From Alphaproteobacteria bacterium (lineage in GTDB: Bacteria; Pseudomonadota; Alphaproteobacteria; RF32; CAG-239): 57,067 nt of DNA. A model generated the notes under the pieces. The model did no database searches, was not told the DNA's origin, and was given only the letters and a program-made list of their open reading frames with translations. The translations under genes and the position numbers were made by a program. This document shows positions 48,154-55,811 of this stretch, piece by piece. Position 1 is the stretch's first letter. Every line of letters starts with the position of its first letter. The stretch is from assembly GCA_015062435.1 (NCBI GenBank), contig SUUR01000008.1, forward strand, positions 1-57,067. The letters are read 5' to 3'.

Positions 48154-48243
48154 TGGCGGAGAGGGTGAGATTCGAACTCACGGAGGGGTCGCCCCCTCGA
48201 CGGTTTTCAAGACCGCTGCATTAAACCGCTCTGCCACCTCTCC
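48154..48243 (-). tRNA. tRNA-Ser (anticodon TGA)
   Basis: A 90-nt class II tRNA with encoded CCA. The acceptor stem GGAGAGG/CCTCTCC, a serine-type long variable arm (GAGGGGGCGACCCCTC region), T-loop TTCGAAT and the loop CTTGAAA with anticodon TGA are all seen. It reads UCN codons, mainly UCA. A terminator follows; no neighbouring tRNA is present. Confidence 0.95.
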
Positions 48244-48327
48244 ACAAGAAGTAATCTTGAAAACAATAGCTTTTTATATCAAAGCAAACAAAAGGTCAAG
48301 ATATTTTTTTATAATTTAGTAAATTGC

Positions 48328-48360
48328 AAAAAAGGCCCTGTGAAAAACAGAGCCTTTTTC
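48328..48360 (-). terminator. Terminator downstream of rplA
   Basis: An imperfect stem (AAAGGCCCTGT at 48331-48341 with ACAGAGCCTTT at 48347-48357, one mismatch) has a GAAAA loop and ends in a T-run on the minus strand. It ends the rplK–rplA transcript before tRNA-Ser. Confidence 0.8.
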
Positions 48361-48376
48361 TATATATATTCAGCAA

Positions 48377-49060
48377 TTACATATTGGCAGAATCAACTTT
48401 TACGCCAACACCCATAGTACTACTCAAAGAAACTTTTTTCATATAAGTTCCTTTAGCACCACTTGGTTTTGCTTTAATTATGGCATCAATAAATGCTTTA
48501 GCATTTTCCAAAATTTGTTCTTCACTAAAGCTTGCTTTACCGATACCGGCATGAACAATACCATTTTTTTCAACACGATATTGAACTTCACCGGCCTTTG
48601 CTTTTTTAACAGCGTTGGCAACATCAGCTGTAACTGTACCCAATTTCGGGTTTGGCATCAAACCTTTAGGACCCAACACACGAGCCACACGACCAGCCAT
48701 ACCCATCATATCCGGAGTAGCAATACAACGATCAAAATCTACTTTGCCGGAAAGGATAGAATCAACCAGATTCTCAGCACCAACAATATCTGCACCGGCA
48801 GCTTTTGCTTCATCAGCTTTTTCACCTTGAGCAAAAACGGCAACACGTACAGTTTTACCGGTACCATGAGGCAAAGAGCATACACCGCGAACCATTTGGT
48901 CGGCATATTTAGGATCAACACCCAAATTTACGGCAATATCAATAGTTTCATCAAATTTTGCAGTAGCATTAGCCTTAACAATCTTAACAGCTTCATTAAG
49001 AGCATAAGCTTGCTCTTTATTCACAGCTTTATAAGCATTTACAATTCTTTTTCCAGACAT
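48377..49060 (-). CDS. rplA: 50S ribosomal protein L1
   Basis: Protein of 227 aa with canonical L1 features: [68 protein letters not shown] and the C-terminal [19 protein letters not shown]1 forms the mobile stalk at the E site and can repress its own operon. An in-frame ATG at 49075 exists, but GGAG fits the one at 49060. The gene follows rplK; rplJ, rplL and rpoB do not follow, as they normally would. Confidence 0.96.
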   Translation of the reverse strand: MSGKRIVNAYKAVNKEQAYALNEAVKIVKANATAKFDETIDIAVNLGVDPKYADQMVRGVCSLPHGTGKTVRVAVFAQGEKADEAKAAGADIVGAENLVDSILSGKVDFDRCIATPDMMGMAGRVARVLGPKGLMPNPKLGTVTADVANAVKKAKAGEVQYRVEKNGIVHAGIGKASFSEEQILENAKAFIDAIIKAKPSGAKGTYMKKVSLSSTMGVGVKVDSANM

Positions 49061-49064
49061 CACA

Positions 49065-49502
49065 CTACTCCACAACCTTAATACCCATAGAAACGGCCTG
49101 ACCTTTAACCATATTCATTGCAGACTCAACTGTAGAACAGTTAAGATCCGGTAATTTAGTCTCAGCGATTTCTTTAACCTGAGCCATTGTAACTTGACCG
49201 GCAACAACCTTACCCGGTTCTTTAGAAGCAGACTGAACATTAGCAGCCTTTTTCAAATAATAAGCAACCGGAGGAAGTTTGGTAACAAATGTGAAAGACT
49301 TGTCTTCAAAAGCAGTAATCACAACGGGAACAGGAATACCCGGCTCCATTTTTTGAGTAGCTGCATTAAAAGCCTTACAAAATTCCATAATATTTAAGCC
49401 TTTTTGACCCAAAGCAGGACCAACCGGAGGAGATGGATTAGCCTTACCTGCTGGGATCTGAAGCTTGATTAAGCCTAAAATTTTCTTTTTAGATTTAGCC
49501 AT
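49065..49502 (-). CDS. rplK: 50S ribosomal protein L11
   Basis: Protein of 145 aa: [40 protein letters not shown] is the L11 N-terminal domain, and the C-terminal RNA-binding domain ends in [13 protein letters not shown]. It binds the GTPase-associated centre of 23S rRNA. The start at 49502 (AKSKKK…) has AAGGGT upstream; the ATG at 49517 is less likely. nusG and secE, its usual upstream neighbours, are absent. Confidence 0.96.
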   Translation of the reverse strand: MAKSKKKILGLIKLQIPAGKANPSPPVGPALGQKGLNIMEFCKAFNAATQKMEPGIPVPVVITAFEDKSFTFVTKLPPVAYYLKKAANVQSASKEPGKVVAGQVTMAQVKEIAETKLPDLNCSTVESAMNMVKGQAVSMGIKVVE

Positions 49503-49525
49503 TTTCATACCCTTCATACATAGGA

Positions 49526-49557
49526 TCGTGGTTCGAACAATGGCTGTTCTTCCACGA
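49526..49557 (-). promoter_or_regulatory. Stem-loop in the rplK leader, candidate L1 autoregulatory site
   Basis: The outer stem TCGTGG/CCACGA (49526-49531 with 49552-49557) and inner stem GAACA/TGTTC (49535-49539 with 49545-49549) are separated by an asymmetric internal loop. It lies 24 nt upstream of the rplK start. L1 is known to repress rplK–rplA in other bacteria by binding a leader that mimics its rRNA site; that this is such a site is inference. Confidence 0.4.
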
Positions 49558-49677
49558 ATATTAAAACACGATTCGCACTCAAATGCAAAAAATTCACACT
49601 TAAAATGCTGCCTCTATATACCACAACCTTTTAATTTTGCAAGCACTTTATTTAATTGCTAAAAATTTTGTCTACAA

Positions 49678-50229
49678 ATGGTTGCATTTTATTCTTTTAG
49701 CGATTATATTCAAACCATCACAAAAAATTATTGTAAAATTATGAATAAAAATGAAGATGGATTAGCCATAGGTGGAAACTTCACTTATGATGCACAGGTC
49801 AAATCCGTAAAAGACAATTGCGTAACGTTTGCACTCCCACATGACCTTACAGGAGTATACTTTTTACCGCAAAACAGCCAAATAAACCCTCACACATTAT
49901 TTAAAATCGGTTGTTTTTGGCCTATAAAAGTAAACAAAATAATCAAACGGTTCCGCCAAAAAGAAAATTATAGTTATCCGGAAACTTGGATATATGTTAC
50001 TCCTCAAAACTTTCCGACAGACGATTATGTTAAACATCACCCTTTAGGAAGCAAAGTTACCGGTATCGTAAAACACCAGTATCATTCCGGAGATTGTTTG
50101 ATACATCTTGCACCTGATGTTGAGTGTACTGTTAATAGTCATCAACATTTTCATAAAGGACAAGAAATATCTTGCAAACTTCAAAGCTATAATTCTCAAA
50201 CCAAAAAACTAAGCATAAACATTATATAG
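49678..50229 (+). CDS. Hypothetical protein with a possible C-terminal OB/S1-like domain
   Basis: Protein of 183 aa. The last ~60 residues (GSKVTGIVKHQYHSGDCLIHLAPDVECTVNSHQHFHKGQEISCKLQSYNSQTKKLSINI) have the strand pattern of an S1/OB fold, including a late VxCK…YNxxTKKLSI strand pair. The N-terminal half is unrecognised. No good ribosome site precedes either ATG (49678 or 49741); the shorter start gives 162 aa. Divergent from rplK and followed by a terminator. Confidence 0.6.
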   Translation: MVAFYSFSDYIQTITKNYCKIMNKNEDGLAIGGNFTYDAQVKSVKDNCVTFALPHDLTGVYFLPQNSQINPHTLFKIGCFWPIKVNKIIKRFRQKENYSYPETWIYVTPQNFPTDDYVKHHPLGSKVTGIVKHQYHSGDCLIHLAPDVECTVNSHQHFHKGQEISCKLQSYNSQTKKLSINII

Positions 50230-50235
50230 TTTTCC

Positions 50236-50266
50236 CCCCGATAGCACAACGCATCGGGGTTTTTTT
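50236..50266 (+). terminator. Terminator after the gene at 49678
   Basis: A 7-bp stem CCCCGAT (50236-50242)/ATCGGGG (50253-50259) is followed by a run of seven T. Confidence 0.88.
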
Positions 50267-50349
50267 CATATTTTCAAAATTTTTGATTGCATTTTATCAA
50301 AAATAAAACTATAGTTTCAAATATTACCAAAATTTTTGGAGGACTACCT

Positions 50350-51666
50350 ATGAAGTTTATCGGCGTGATGACCGGCAACTCCCTTGATGCTATTGATATT
50401 GTTTTAACAGATTTTAACCATAAACAAATAAAAGACATATGCGGACATAGCAAACCGATTCCGCAAGAAATTAGAGAAAAATTTATCTTACTCCGTCAAA
50501 AGCTTAGCTCAAATTTTGGTGATATCGAAAACATTTATCAAGAAAGCACCGCTGATTTTCACCTGCTTCACGATGAATATATCAAGCTTGTCGCACAAAC
50601 CATAGATGAGCTTATCTCTCAAAACAACATCTCAAAATCAGATATTAAAGCTGTTGGCTTTCATGGGCAAACTTGCCACCACTTTCCCCCGTCTATTGCC
50701 GGAGAAACAAATGAACCTTCCACCTTACAAATAGGCTCCGGACAAATGTTAGCAGACCTTATTGAGTTACCTGTTGTTTTTGACTTCAGATCTGATGATA
50801 TAATGAACGGAGGAGAAGGCTCTCCTCTTTCACCTATTCACCATATGCATATTGCTGAGAATCTTAAGGAACAAGAAATTTTTCCATTAGCATTTTGTAA
50901 TGGTGGCAATAGTGGTAATATCACCATTATTTCCGAAGACTTAAATAGCAAAGAATTACAAGTAATCGGTTGGGATGTCGGTCCTTTTAACCATTTTGTA
51001 GATTACCTTGCTCGCACGGAAGCTGACTTACCGTGTGATCTTGATGGACAGATAGGATCACAAGGACAAACAAATTTTAATTTACGGGATAAATTGTTTT
51101 CATCAGCCGTTATCACCGCAAACGGGCGTAATTTTTTACACATTTCACCACCCAAATCATCAGACCCTGCATGGTATAAAATCATTCCCGAATTAGTAGA
51201 TAAATCCATTCCTTTGGCAGATAGGATATATACGGCAGAATGTTTTTCAGCAGAAATTTTTGTTCGCTCACTTGGACAAATCCCGTTTAATTTTAAACGC
51301 CCCAAACACTTCTTGCTTTTTGGAGGAGGTTGGAATAATCCTGTTATTCGCAACCATTTTGAAAAAACTTTAAGAGGAAAGAACACATCATTTCACTACG
51401 GTTCAAAAAGCATAAAATCAACATATATACCAGATGCAATTATTCAAAAATCAGATACATTCGGTTATAGCAGCAAATATATGGAAGCTCGCCTTATTGC
51501 AGACATGGCAAAATGTTTTATAGATAACCAACCTTATACTCTTCCTGCGGTTACCAATTGCCAATCCTCCACCAAATGCGGAACAATAGCATATCCGCAA
51601 GGAAACAATAACATCTTATGGTCACGAGCTGCCAAAGGTTGGAGCAATAAAAAAGAGAGCCGATAA
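50350..51666 (+). CDS. Divergent AnmK-like anhydro-MurNAc kinase homologue 2, long form
   Basis: Protein of 438 aa, ~70 longer than typical AnmK. Motifs: FIGVMTGNSLDAID (3-16), GFHGQTCHHFPP with the HGQT box (105-108), DFRSDDIMNGGEGSPL (145-160), and WDVGPFNHFVDY with the downstream Asp218 kept. Departures are GNS for GTS, NGGNSGN (184-190) for NIGGIAN, and GPFN for GPGN. It keeps residues that homologue 1 has lost. The start at 50350 has GGAGGA with 6-nt spacing; the longer frame from 50287 is unlikely. Followed by a terminator. Confidence 0.75.
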   Translation: MKFIGVMTGNSLDAIDIVLTDFNHKQIKDICGHSKPIPQEIREKFILLRQKLSSNFGDIENIYQESTADFHLLHDEYIKLVAQTIDELISQNNISKSDIKAVGFHGQTCHHFPPSIAGETNEPSTLQIGSGQMLADLIELPVVFDFRSDDIMNGGEGSPLSPIHHMHIAENLKEQEIFPLAFCNGGNSGNITIISEDLNSKELQVIGWDVGPFNHFVDYLARTEADLPCDLDGQIGSQGQTNFNLRDKLFSSAVITANGRNFLHISPPKSSDPAWYKIIPELVDKSIPLADRIYTAECFSAEIFVRSLGQIPFNFKRPKHFLLFGGGWNNPVIRNHFEKTLRGKNTSFHYGSKSIKSTYIPDAIIQKSDTFGYSSKYMEARLIADMAKCFIDNQPYTLPAVTNCQSSTKCGTIAYPQGNNNILWSRAAKGWSNKKESR

Positions 51667-51680
51667 GCTCTCTTTTTTTT
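51653..51680 (+). terminator. Terminator after the second AnmK-like gene
   Basis: The stem AAGAGAGC (51653-51660) with GCTCTCTT (51667-51674) is followed by eight T in total; the stop codon of the upstream gene lies in the loop. An A-rich left flank may let it also serve mscL. Confidence 0.85.
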
Positions 51681-51690
51681 ATCTCCTAAA

Positions 51691-52179
51691 TTATTTTTTC
51701 TTTTTAATTGTTTCCAATTCAGAAGTACAATTCGGACAACGAATTGCATCTATTGCAATTTCAGAACAACAATATGGACATTTTTTTGTTGTTGCAACTT
51801 CTTCTTTCTTTTCCTTTGCATCAATCTTAGCTTGTAGTTTATTAATCGCTTTAATCAAAATAAACACAGCAAAAGCCACAATCAAAAAGCTGATAACGGC
51901 ATTAATAAACAACCCTACATTCAAAGTAACGGCACCAGCAGCCTGAGCAGCGCTCAAAGATGGATAAGGAGCCGGCGTTACTCCGCTTTTCATTACCCAA
52001 AATAGATTTGTAAAATCAACTTTACCAAGTAATAAACCTATTGGTGGCATAATCACATCTTTAACCAAAGAATCTACTATTTTTCCAAATGCAGCACCAA
52101 TGATAATACCTACTGCCATATCAATTACATTGCCACGCATTGCAAATTTCTTAAATTCAGAAAGCATTCCTTTAAACAT
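51691..52179 (-). CDS. mscL: Large-conductance mechanosensitive channel with a C-terminal zinc ribbon
   Basis: Protein of 162 aa. MscL features: [44 protein letters not shown] (first helix with the gate) and a second helix at about 88-110. After the usual coiled-coil end, a CPYC…CPNC pair (Cys134, 137, 148, 151) forms a probable zinc ribbon, giving a protein longer than the ~136 aa of E. coli MscL. The start at 52179 has GGAG with 6-nt spacing. Located 32 nt after murA and probably cotranscribed with it. Confidence 0.93.
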   Translation of the reverse strand: MFKGMLSEFKKFAMRGNVIDMAVGIIIGAAFGKIVDSLVKDVIMPPIGLLLGKVDFTNLFWVMKSGVTPAPYPSLSAAQAAGAVTLNVGLFINAVISFLIVAFAVFILIKAINKLQAKIDAKEKKEEVATTKKCPYCCSEIAIDAIRCPNCTSELETIKKKK

Positions 52180-52211
52180 TAAAATCTCCATAAAAAAGTT
52201 AATACAAAAAA

Positions 52212-53510
52212 TTATTCATCTTCGTTTTCTCTAATTCTTTGAATATCCGCTCCGACAGCTCTCAATTTTTCTTCAAGCTTTTCATAACCTCTATCCAAAT
52301 GATAAACTCTGTTAACCACAGTCTCTCCTTCAGCAACAAGTCCGGCTAATATCAACGCAAAAGATGCTCTCAAGTCTGTGGCCATCACTTGTGCGCCTGA
52401 TAATTTGTTAACACCTCTGACAATTGCCGATGCATGTCCATGCACATTAATATTTGCCCCCATACGCAACAACTCCGGCACATGCATAAACCTATTTTCA
52501 AAAATTGTTTCCGTAACCATTGCAGCACCATCAGCGGTCAGCATCAAAGCTAAAAACTGAGCTTGTAAATCTGTCGGAAATCCGGGAAACGGCTCTGTCA
52601 TAATATCTTTACCGCACAATTTACAATTTCTTGCATCAATTAAGATTCCTCTGTCGGTTTCGCTAACATTAACTCCCATGTCTTTTAACACTTGCAATGG
52701 CCGACGCAAAGTATCTGTCTGTGCATTAATTAATTCTATCTTTCCACGAGTGATTGCTGCTGCCACCGCATATGAACCGGCTTCGATTCTGTCTGGAATA
52801 ACTTTGTGCTTTGCAGCATGTAGTTTATTCACCCCTTCAATTGTCAATACGGCCGTTCCGATACCCTCAATTTTAGCCCCCATAGCATTAAGCAACATTG
52901 CCAAATCCCCAATTTCTGGTTCTTTGGCAGCATTTTCCAACACTGTTTTACCATCTGCCAAAACAGCTGCCATCAACACATTACAAGTAGCTCCGACAGA
53001 CACGCCCGGAAAAATAATATGAGCTCCTTTCAAACGCCCATTGGCATCAGCCAAAATGTATCCGTTTTTAATTTCTATTTTGGCTCCCATCTGTTCCAAA
53101 GCAGCCAAGTGAATATCCATTGGTCTGGCACCGATAGCACACCCACCGGGCAAAGATAGCTCACATTTTCCATATCTGGCGAGCAATGGTCCCAAGACAT
53201 AATAAGATGCCCGCATTTTTCTGACATAATCATACGGAGCAACCAGACTTGTCGCTTCTTTAGTCCTATAAGAATAAGTTTTTGCCGGATGATTATCAAT
53301 AAAATCATCAAACTCATCAATTTTTGTTCCCAACTGTTCCAACAATGCATTCATAGCTTTAATATCCGAAAGCATTGGCATATTGGTAAGAGTCACGGTT
53401 TCATCAGTCAACAAACTGGCACAAATCAACGGCAAAGCTGCATTTTTAGCTCCACTGATAAATATTTCGCCATTTAATACCTTCCCCCCCCTAACTTTAA
53501 TCTTATCCAT
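52212..53510 (-). CDS. murA: UDP-N-acetylglucosamine 1-carboxyvinyltransferase
   Basis: Protein of 432 aa. It begins with [21 protein letters not shown] and has the catalytic Cys124 in [17 protein letters not shown], the fosfomycin-target loop; other EPT repeats follow ([18 protein letters not shown]). It makes the first committed peptidoglycan precursor. AAGGAGG lies 5 nt before the start, inside the end of the overlapping small gene upstream. Confidence 0.97.
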   Translation of the reverse strand: MDKIKVRGGKVLNGEIFISGAKNAALPLICASLLTDETVTLTNMPMLSDIKAMNALLEQLGTKIDEFDDFIDNHPAKTYSYRTKEATSLVAPYDYVRKMRASYYVLGPLLARYGKCELSLPGGCAIGARPMDIHLAALEQMGAKIEIKNGYILADANGRLKGAHIIFPGVSVGATCNVLMAAVLADGKTVLENAAKEPEIGDLAMLLNAMGAKIEGIGTAVLTIEGVNKLHAAKHKVIPDRIEAGSYAVAAAITRGKIELINAQTDTLRRPLQVLKDMGVNVSETDRGILIDARNCKLCGKDIMTEPFPGFPTDLQAQFLALMLTADGAAMVTETIFENRFMHVPELLRMGANINVHGHASAIVRGVNKLSGAQVMATDLRASFALILAGLVAEGETVVNRVYHLDRGYEKLEEKLRAVGADIQRIRENEDE

Positions 53511-53643
53511 TTTTCGCCTCCTTAACAGCTTTATCCAATAGCTCTTTTTGACGCTTACGTTTAATTAAATTTTTTTGCAAAGCTTTTGCTTCCCGTTCAA
53601 ACCTGAGATCTTTACGAGTTTTATTTTTATTATTGCTTGTCAT
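53503..53643 (-). CDS. 46-residue basic protein overlapping murA
   Basis: A short frame of 46 codons begins [19 protein letters not shown] and continues through a very basic stretch ([14 protein letters not shown]). AAGGA lies 7 nt before the ATG. Its stop overlaps the murA start by 8 nt and it contains the murA ribosome site, so translation of the two is probably coupled. It resembles small basic proteins often annotated beside alphaproteobacterial genes; I assign no function. Confidence 0.6.
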   Translation of the reverse strand: MTSNNKNKTRKDLRFEREAKALQKNLIKRKRQKELLDKAVKEAKNG

Positions 53644-53660
53644 ACAGTAGTCCTTAACCA

Positions 53661-54047
53661 TTACTTGGAAATTTCTTCAAAAATAAGTTGTTCACCATTT
53701 TCAAAAATCAAAAACAACTTATTTTCTTCCACTTTAAACTTTTTAACCTTTGCCAAATTTTGCAAATACTGCTGTTCAATTTCCATCATATCTTGCGGAC
53801 CGGCCATCATTGTAGACCCCACACTGTCAAAAACGAAATTATCTTCAGAAACATTATAAGTTCCAAAATATCTGTTTACGGCAGAATCACCATAGAATCT
53901 GTTTTCTTTAATATCAAACCCCAAAGTAATTTTAGCATCATTTTTCACATCTGATAGCTTATACTCTTTTCCCATAAAATCATTATTCTGAGCAGAACAA
54001 GCACTTATCATTACAAACAACACCAAGCATCTGATGAATTTAATCAT
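53661..54047 (-). CDS. META-domain-like lipoprotein
   Basis: Protein of 128 aa with a lipoprotein signal (CLVLFVMISAC, Cys17). The domain begins DFMGKEYKLSDVKNDAKITLGFDIKENRFYGDSAVNRYFGTY and includes GSTMMAGPQDMMEIEQQYLQNL, the typical META (HslJ-like) pattern, where T-x-M-A-C is usual. The true start is the ATG at 54047 with GAGGTG 5 nt upstream; a longer frame would read antisense through tRNA-Thr. It probably heads the small gene–murA–mscL unit. Function unknown, envelope-located. Confidence 0.82.
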   Translation of the reverse strand: MIKFIRCLVLFVMISACSAQNNDFMGKEYKLSDVKNDAKITLGFDIKENRFYGDSAVNRYFGTYNVSEDNFVFDSVGSTMMAGPQDMMEIEQQYLQNLAKVKKFKVEENKLFLIFENGEQLIFEEISK

Positions 54048-54204
54048 TTTACACCTCAATATTTTTACATTATAGCTAAAATTACCAATTTTTAATAATA
54101 ATAACAAGCATTTTTCCCAAATTATGCTTGATTTTATGAATAATTTAAAAATATTTTCATAAAATGTAAAACAATACTTGATTTTTATAAAATCTTTCTG
54201 TATG

Positions 54205-54233
54205 TTACCACTCGCATGGTTACCATGTATAAT
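54205..54233 (+). promoter_or_regulatory. tRNA-Thr promoter
   Basis: TTACCA (54205-54210) and a perfect TATAAT (54228-54233) are separated by 17 nt. The tRNA begins 8 nt after the -10 box. Confidence 0.55.
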
Positions 54234-54241
54234 ATTATTAT

Positions 54242-54316
54242 GCCGCTGTAGCTCAGTGGTAGAGCACGTCATTGGTAATGACGGGGTCGCAAGTCCGATT
54301 CTTGCCAGCGGCACCA
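54242..54316 (+). tRNA. tRNA-Thr (anticodon GGT)
   Basis: A 75-nt tRNA with encoded CCA. Acceptor GCCGCTG/CAGCGGC, D arm GCTCAGTGGTAGAGC, anticodon stem CGTCA/TGACG with loop TTGGTAA (anticodon GGT), and T-stem GCAAG/CTTGC. The T-loop is TCCGATT, with C where the near-universal pseudouridine-55 position is normally T. It reads ACC/ACU. Its 3' end is duplicated 211 bp downstream and partly inverted in between, marking an integration hot spot. Confidence 0.93.
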
Positions 54317-54353
54317 TTAAAAAGACCTCCTTTGCGGAGGTTTTTTTAATGGT
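54313..54353 (+). terminator. Long tRNA-Thr terminator hairpin
   Basis: An 18-bp stem (54313-54330 with 54336-54353, one G·U) and a 5-nt TTTGC loop include a T-run. The left arm begins inside the CCA end of the tRNA, so the tRNA end and terminator form one continuous hairpin. Confidence 0.8.
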
Positions 54354-54508
54354 ATTTGCCAATGGCTAGGATCGGGCTTGCGAAGCAACGTCCGGAGTGG
54401 ATAGTTGGCGAAAACAAGTGCAAAACTTTAGCGAATAGCTCAGTTTTGTACGAAGTTTGAGCCTTACGACACGAGGAGGACCCGTGAGTAATACGAACGG
54501 AAGTACCC

Positions 54509-54529
54509 ATTCTTGCCAGCGGCACCATT
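54509..54529 (+). repeat. 21-bp duplicate of the tRNA-Thr 3' end (att-like)
   Basis: Identical to 54298-54318, which spans the T-stem, acceptor strand and CCA of tRNA-Thr (core TTGCCAGCGGCACCA). Direct orientation, 211 bp apart. The sequence upstream of the copy (GGAAGTACCC) also partly resembles the tRNA (GCAAGTCCG). Direct repeats of a tRNA 3' end are the usual footprint of tyrosine-integrase elements. Confidence 0.85.
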
Positions 54530-54533
54530 TTAT

Positions 54534-54560
54534 AAAAGGCACTCGTTTGAGTGCCTTTTT
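54534..54560 (+). terminator. Terminator after the duplicated tRNA end
   Basis: The stem AAAAGGCACTC (54534-54544) with GAGTGCCTTTT (54549-54559) has a GTTT loop and a T-run. No gene precedes it on the plus strand except the tRNA-end copy. Confidence 0.85.
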
Positions 54561-54648
54561 GCTTTATCAGGGCTAGCTCACATAAAATCCGACAGTTACT
54601 TTCCCGAAAATATCAATTCCACCAAAATTATCGGACTTTTTAAAACAA

Positions 54649-55122
54649 TTATATTGTTCGAGTATTACCTATGTTTCTATTTCTAAAACATACGGTATCT
54701 TGTTTACATTTTAATGCCATTTCACAAGCATTGCGCATATCATTAAATAACCCTTTTAACAATCTAGCTCTATTTTCATCTAAAATTCTCATTTTTGATG
54801 TTTTACTTTCATTAGAATCATAAACACTCCAAGTTGGTTTTTCTCCTATTTTGCTACTTTGAAATCTGCCAACTATTCTATGTCCATTAACAAAATCTAG
54901 ATTACAGTGCATATCATCTTCACGATTTAATACTCCAAGTATTTCATCATTATTAGCATGCAATTCAACCTTTTTACCATCTTTTGAGGCTTTCATTTTA
55001 ATACATCGTTTGAGCAATTCTGTTTCTGGATAATTTAAGCTAGTTTTTTCTTTAGGCCCAATTCCTTTTAATTCTTTCATTCTATCACTCATAAGAGATG
55101 TTTCTTTAACTTTTACAACCAT
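54649..55122 (-). CDS. Hypothetical protein
   Basis: Protein of 157 aa with no signal or membrane segment. It is basic, with a central beta-like stretch (KVELHANNDEILGVLNREDDMHCNLDFVNGHRIVGRFQSSKIGEKPTWSVYDSN) and a helical end holding a C-x(3-6)-C pattern (NACEMALKCKQDTVCF). I do not recognise it. GGAGG lies close to the start, which is convincing for translation. It lies in the tRNA-Thr-adjacent accessory region. Confidence 0.65.
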   Translation of the reverse strand: MVVKVKETSLMSDRMKELKGIGPKEKTSLNYPETELLKRCIKMKASKDGKKVELHANNDEILGVLNREDDMHCNLDFVNGHRIVGRFQSSKIGEKPTWSVYDSNESKTSKMRILDENRARLLKGLFNDMRNACEMALKCKQDTVCFRNRNIGNTRTI

Positions 55123-55264
55123 GAACCCTCCAAATTTTATGATTTAATATTTAAATATTATACTATTTTACTTTTTATGTCAATCTAGCGGTTATTGAGA
55201 TATTTTATTTGAATTATTATACTTTGTTATCTATTGCTATATTTTATAAGCCAATTGTCTAAAA

Positions 55265-55287
55265 TCATCATAATTTTCAGTCCGATA
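55265..55287 (+). repeat. 23-bp direct repeat, copy 1
   Basis: Identical over 23 nt to 56573-56595 (ends in TTTTCAGTCCGATA). It is followed by a small hairpin, GATAGT-cgcaa-ACTATC, and then GCGCACCATT. The gap 55123-55480 otherwise holds only a terminator and AT-rich sequence. Confidence 0.9.
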
Positions 55288-55314
55288 GTCGCAAACTATC
55301 GCGCACCATTTCCA

Positions 55315-55342
55315 AAAAAGCACCTTAATAGGTGCTTTTTTT
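55315..55342 (+). terminator. Orphan terminator
   Basis: The stem AAAAAGCACCT (55315-55325) with AGGTGCTTTTT (55330-55340) has a TAAT loop and a T-run. No plus-strand gene lies upstream; the preceding GCACCATT resembles the tRNA ends that precede the two terminators at 54321 and 54534. Confidence 0.85.
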
Positions 55343-55480
55343 GTTGCAATTACTACTTCTCACAACGTCCGATTGTTTATTTTCTGAAAATAGCACTTTC
55401 TCATCAACTATCGAATTTTTTAATAAACCTATTGATTTTCTTCTGTATTAGTCTATTCTAACATAGAAAAGGAACAAAAT

Positions 55481-55807
55481 ATGGAAAAATATAAATTAGA
55501 AATTTTTATTCCGAAAACGCATTTGAAACAACTACAAACAACTTTGCAAAAAGTTGATGCTGGACACATAGGAAATTATGATTCTTGTTTATCATATAGC
55601 GAAGTTACAGGAACTTGGCGTCCGTTAGATGCGGCAAAACCGTATTTAGGCAAACACGATAAAATAAGTCAAGAGCCGGAAATGAAAATAGAAGTTATAT
55701 GCTTAAAAGAAAATTTAAACAAAACAATTTCAGCCATAAAAGGAATTCACCCGTATGAGGAACCTGTTGTAAATATAATTCCTTTGCTTGATATAAATGA
55801 GATTTGA
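55481..55807 (+). CDS. YqfO/NIF3 insert-domain-like (COG3323) protein
   Basis: Protein of 108 aa. KLEIFIPKTHLKQLQTTLQKVDAGHIGNYDSCLSYSEVTGTWRP and KGIHPYEEPVVNIIPL are typical of the free-standing PII/CutA-like domain also inserted in NIF3/YqfO proteins. Members are structurally known, and the biochemical role is unclear. AAAAGGA lies upstream of the start. It heads a compact plus-strand cassette with a YgjV-like gene and an HD hydrolase, bracketed by the 23-bp repeats. Confidence 0.82.
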   Translation: MEKYKLEIFIPKTHLKQLQTTLQKVDAGHIGNYDSCLSYSEVTGTWRPLDAAKPYLGKHDKISQEPEMKIEVICLKENLNKTISAIKGIHPYEEPVVNIIPLLDINEI

Positions 55808-55811
55808 AACA

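Larger units (their letters stand above)
54354..54648. other. Gene-free tRNA-Thr-adjacent repeat region
   Basis: No credible gene lies between tRNA-Thr and the ORF at 54649. The segment holds an inverted degenerate copy of the tRNA T-arm and 3' end (about 54354-54384), a hairpin (GTGCAAAACT near 54418 with AGTTTTGTAC near 54442), the 21-bp duplicate of the tRNA end, a terminator, and AATTATCGGACT (54626-54637), which is the reverse complement of part of the repeat at 56573. Frames reading through here derive from tRNA-like sequence and are not genes. Confidence 0.6.

Noticed and set aside
48515..49081. 188-codon plus-strand frame opposite rplA
   Set aside because: It lies entirely antisense to a well-supported ribosomal protein gene and has no ribosome site.
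54048..54362. N-terminal extension of the META lipoprotein and frames across tRNA-Thr and its copy
   Set aside because: They are antisense translations of the tRNA and its repeats; the lipoprotein has a good start with GAGGTG at 54047.
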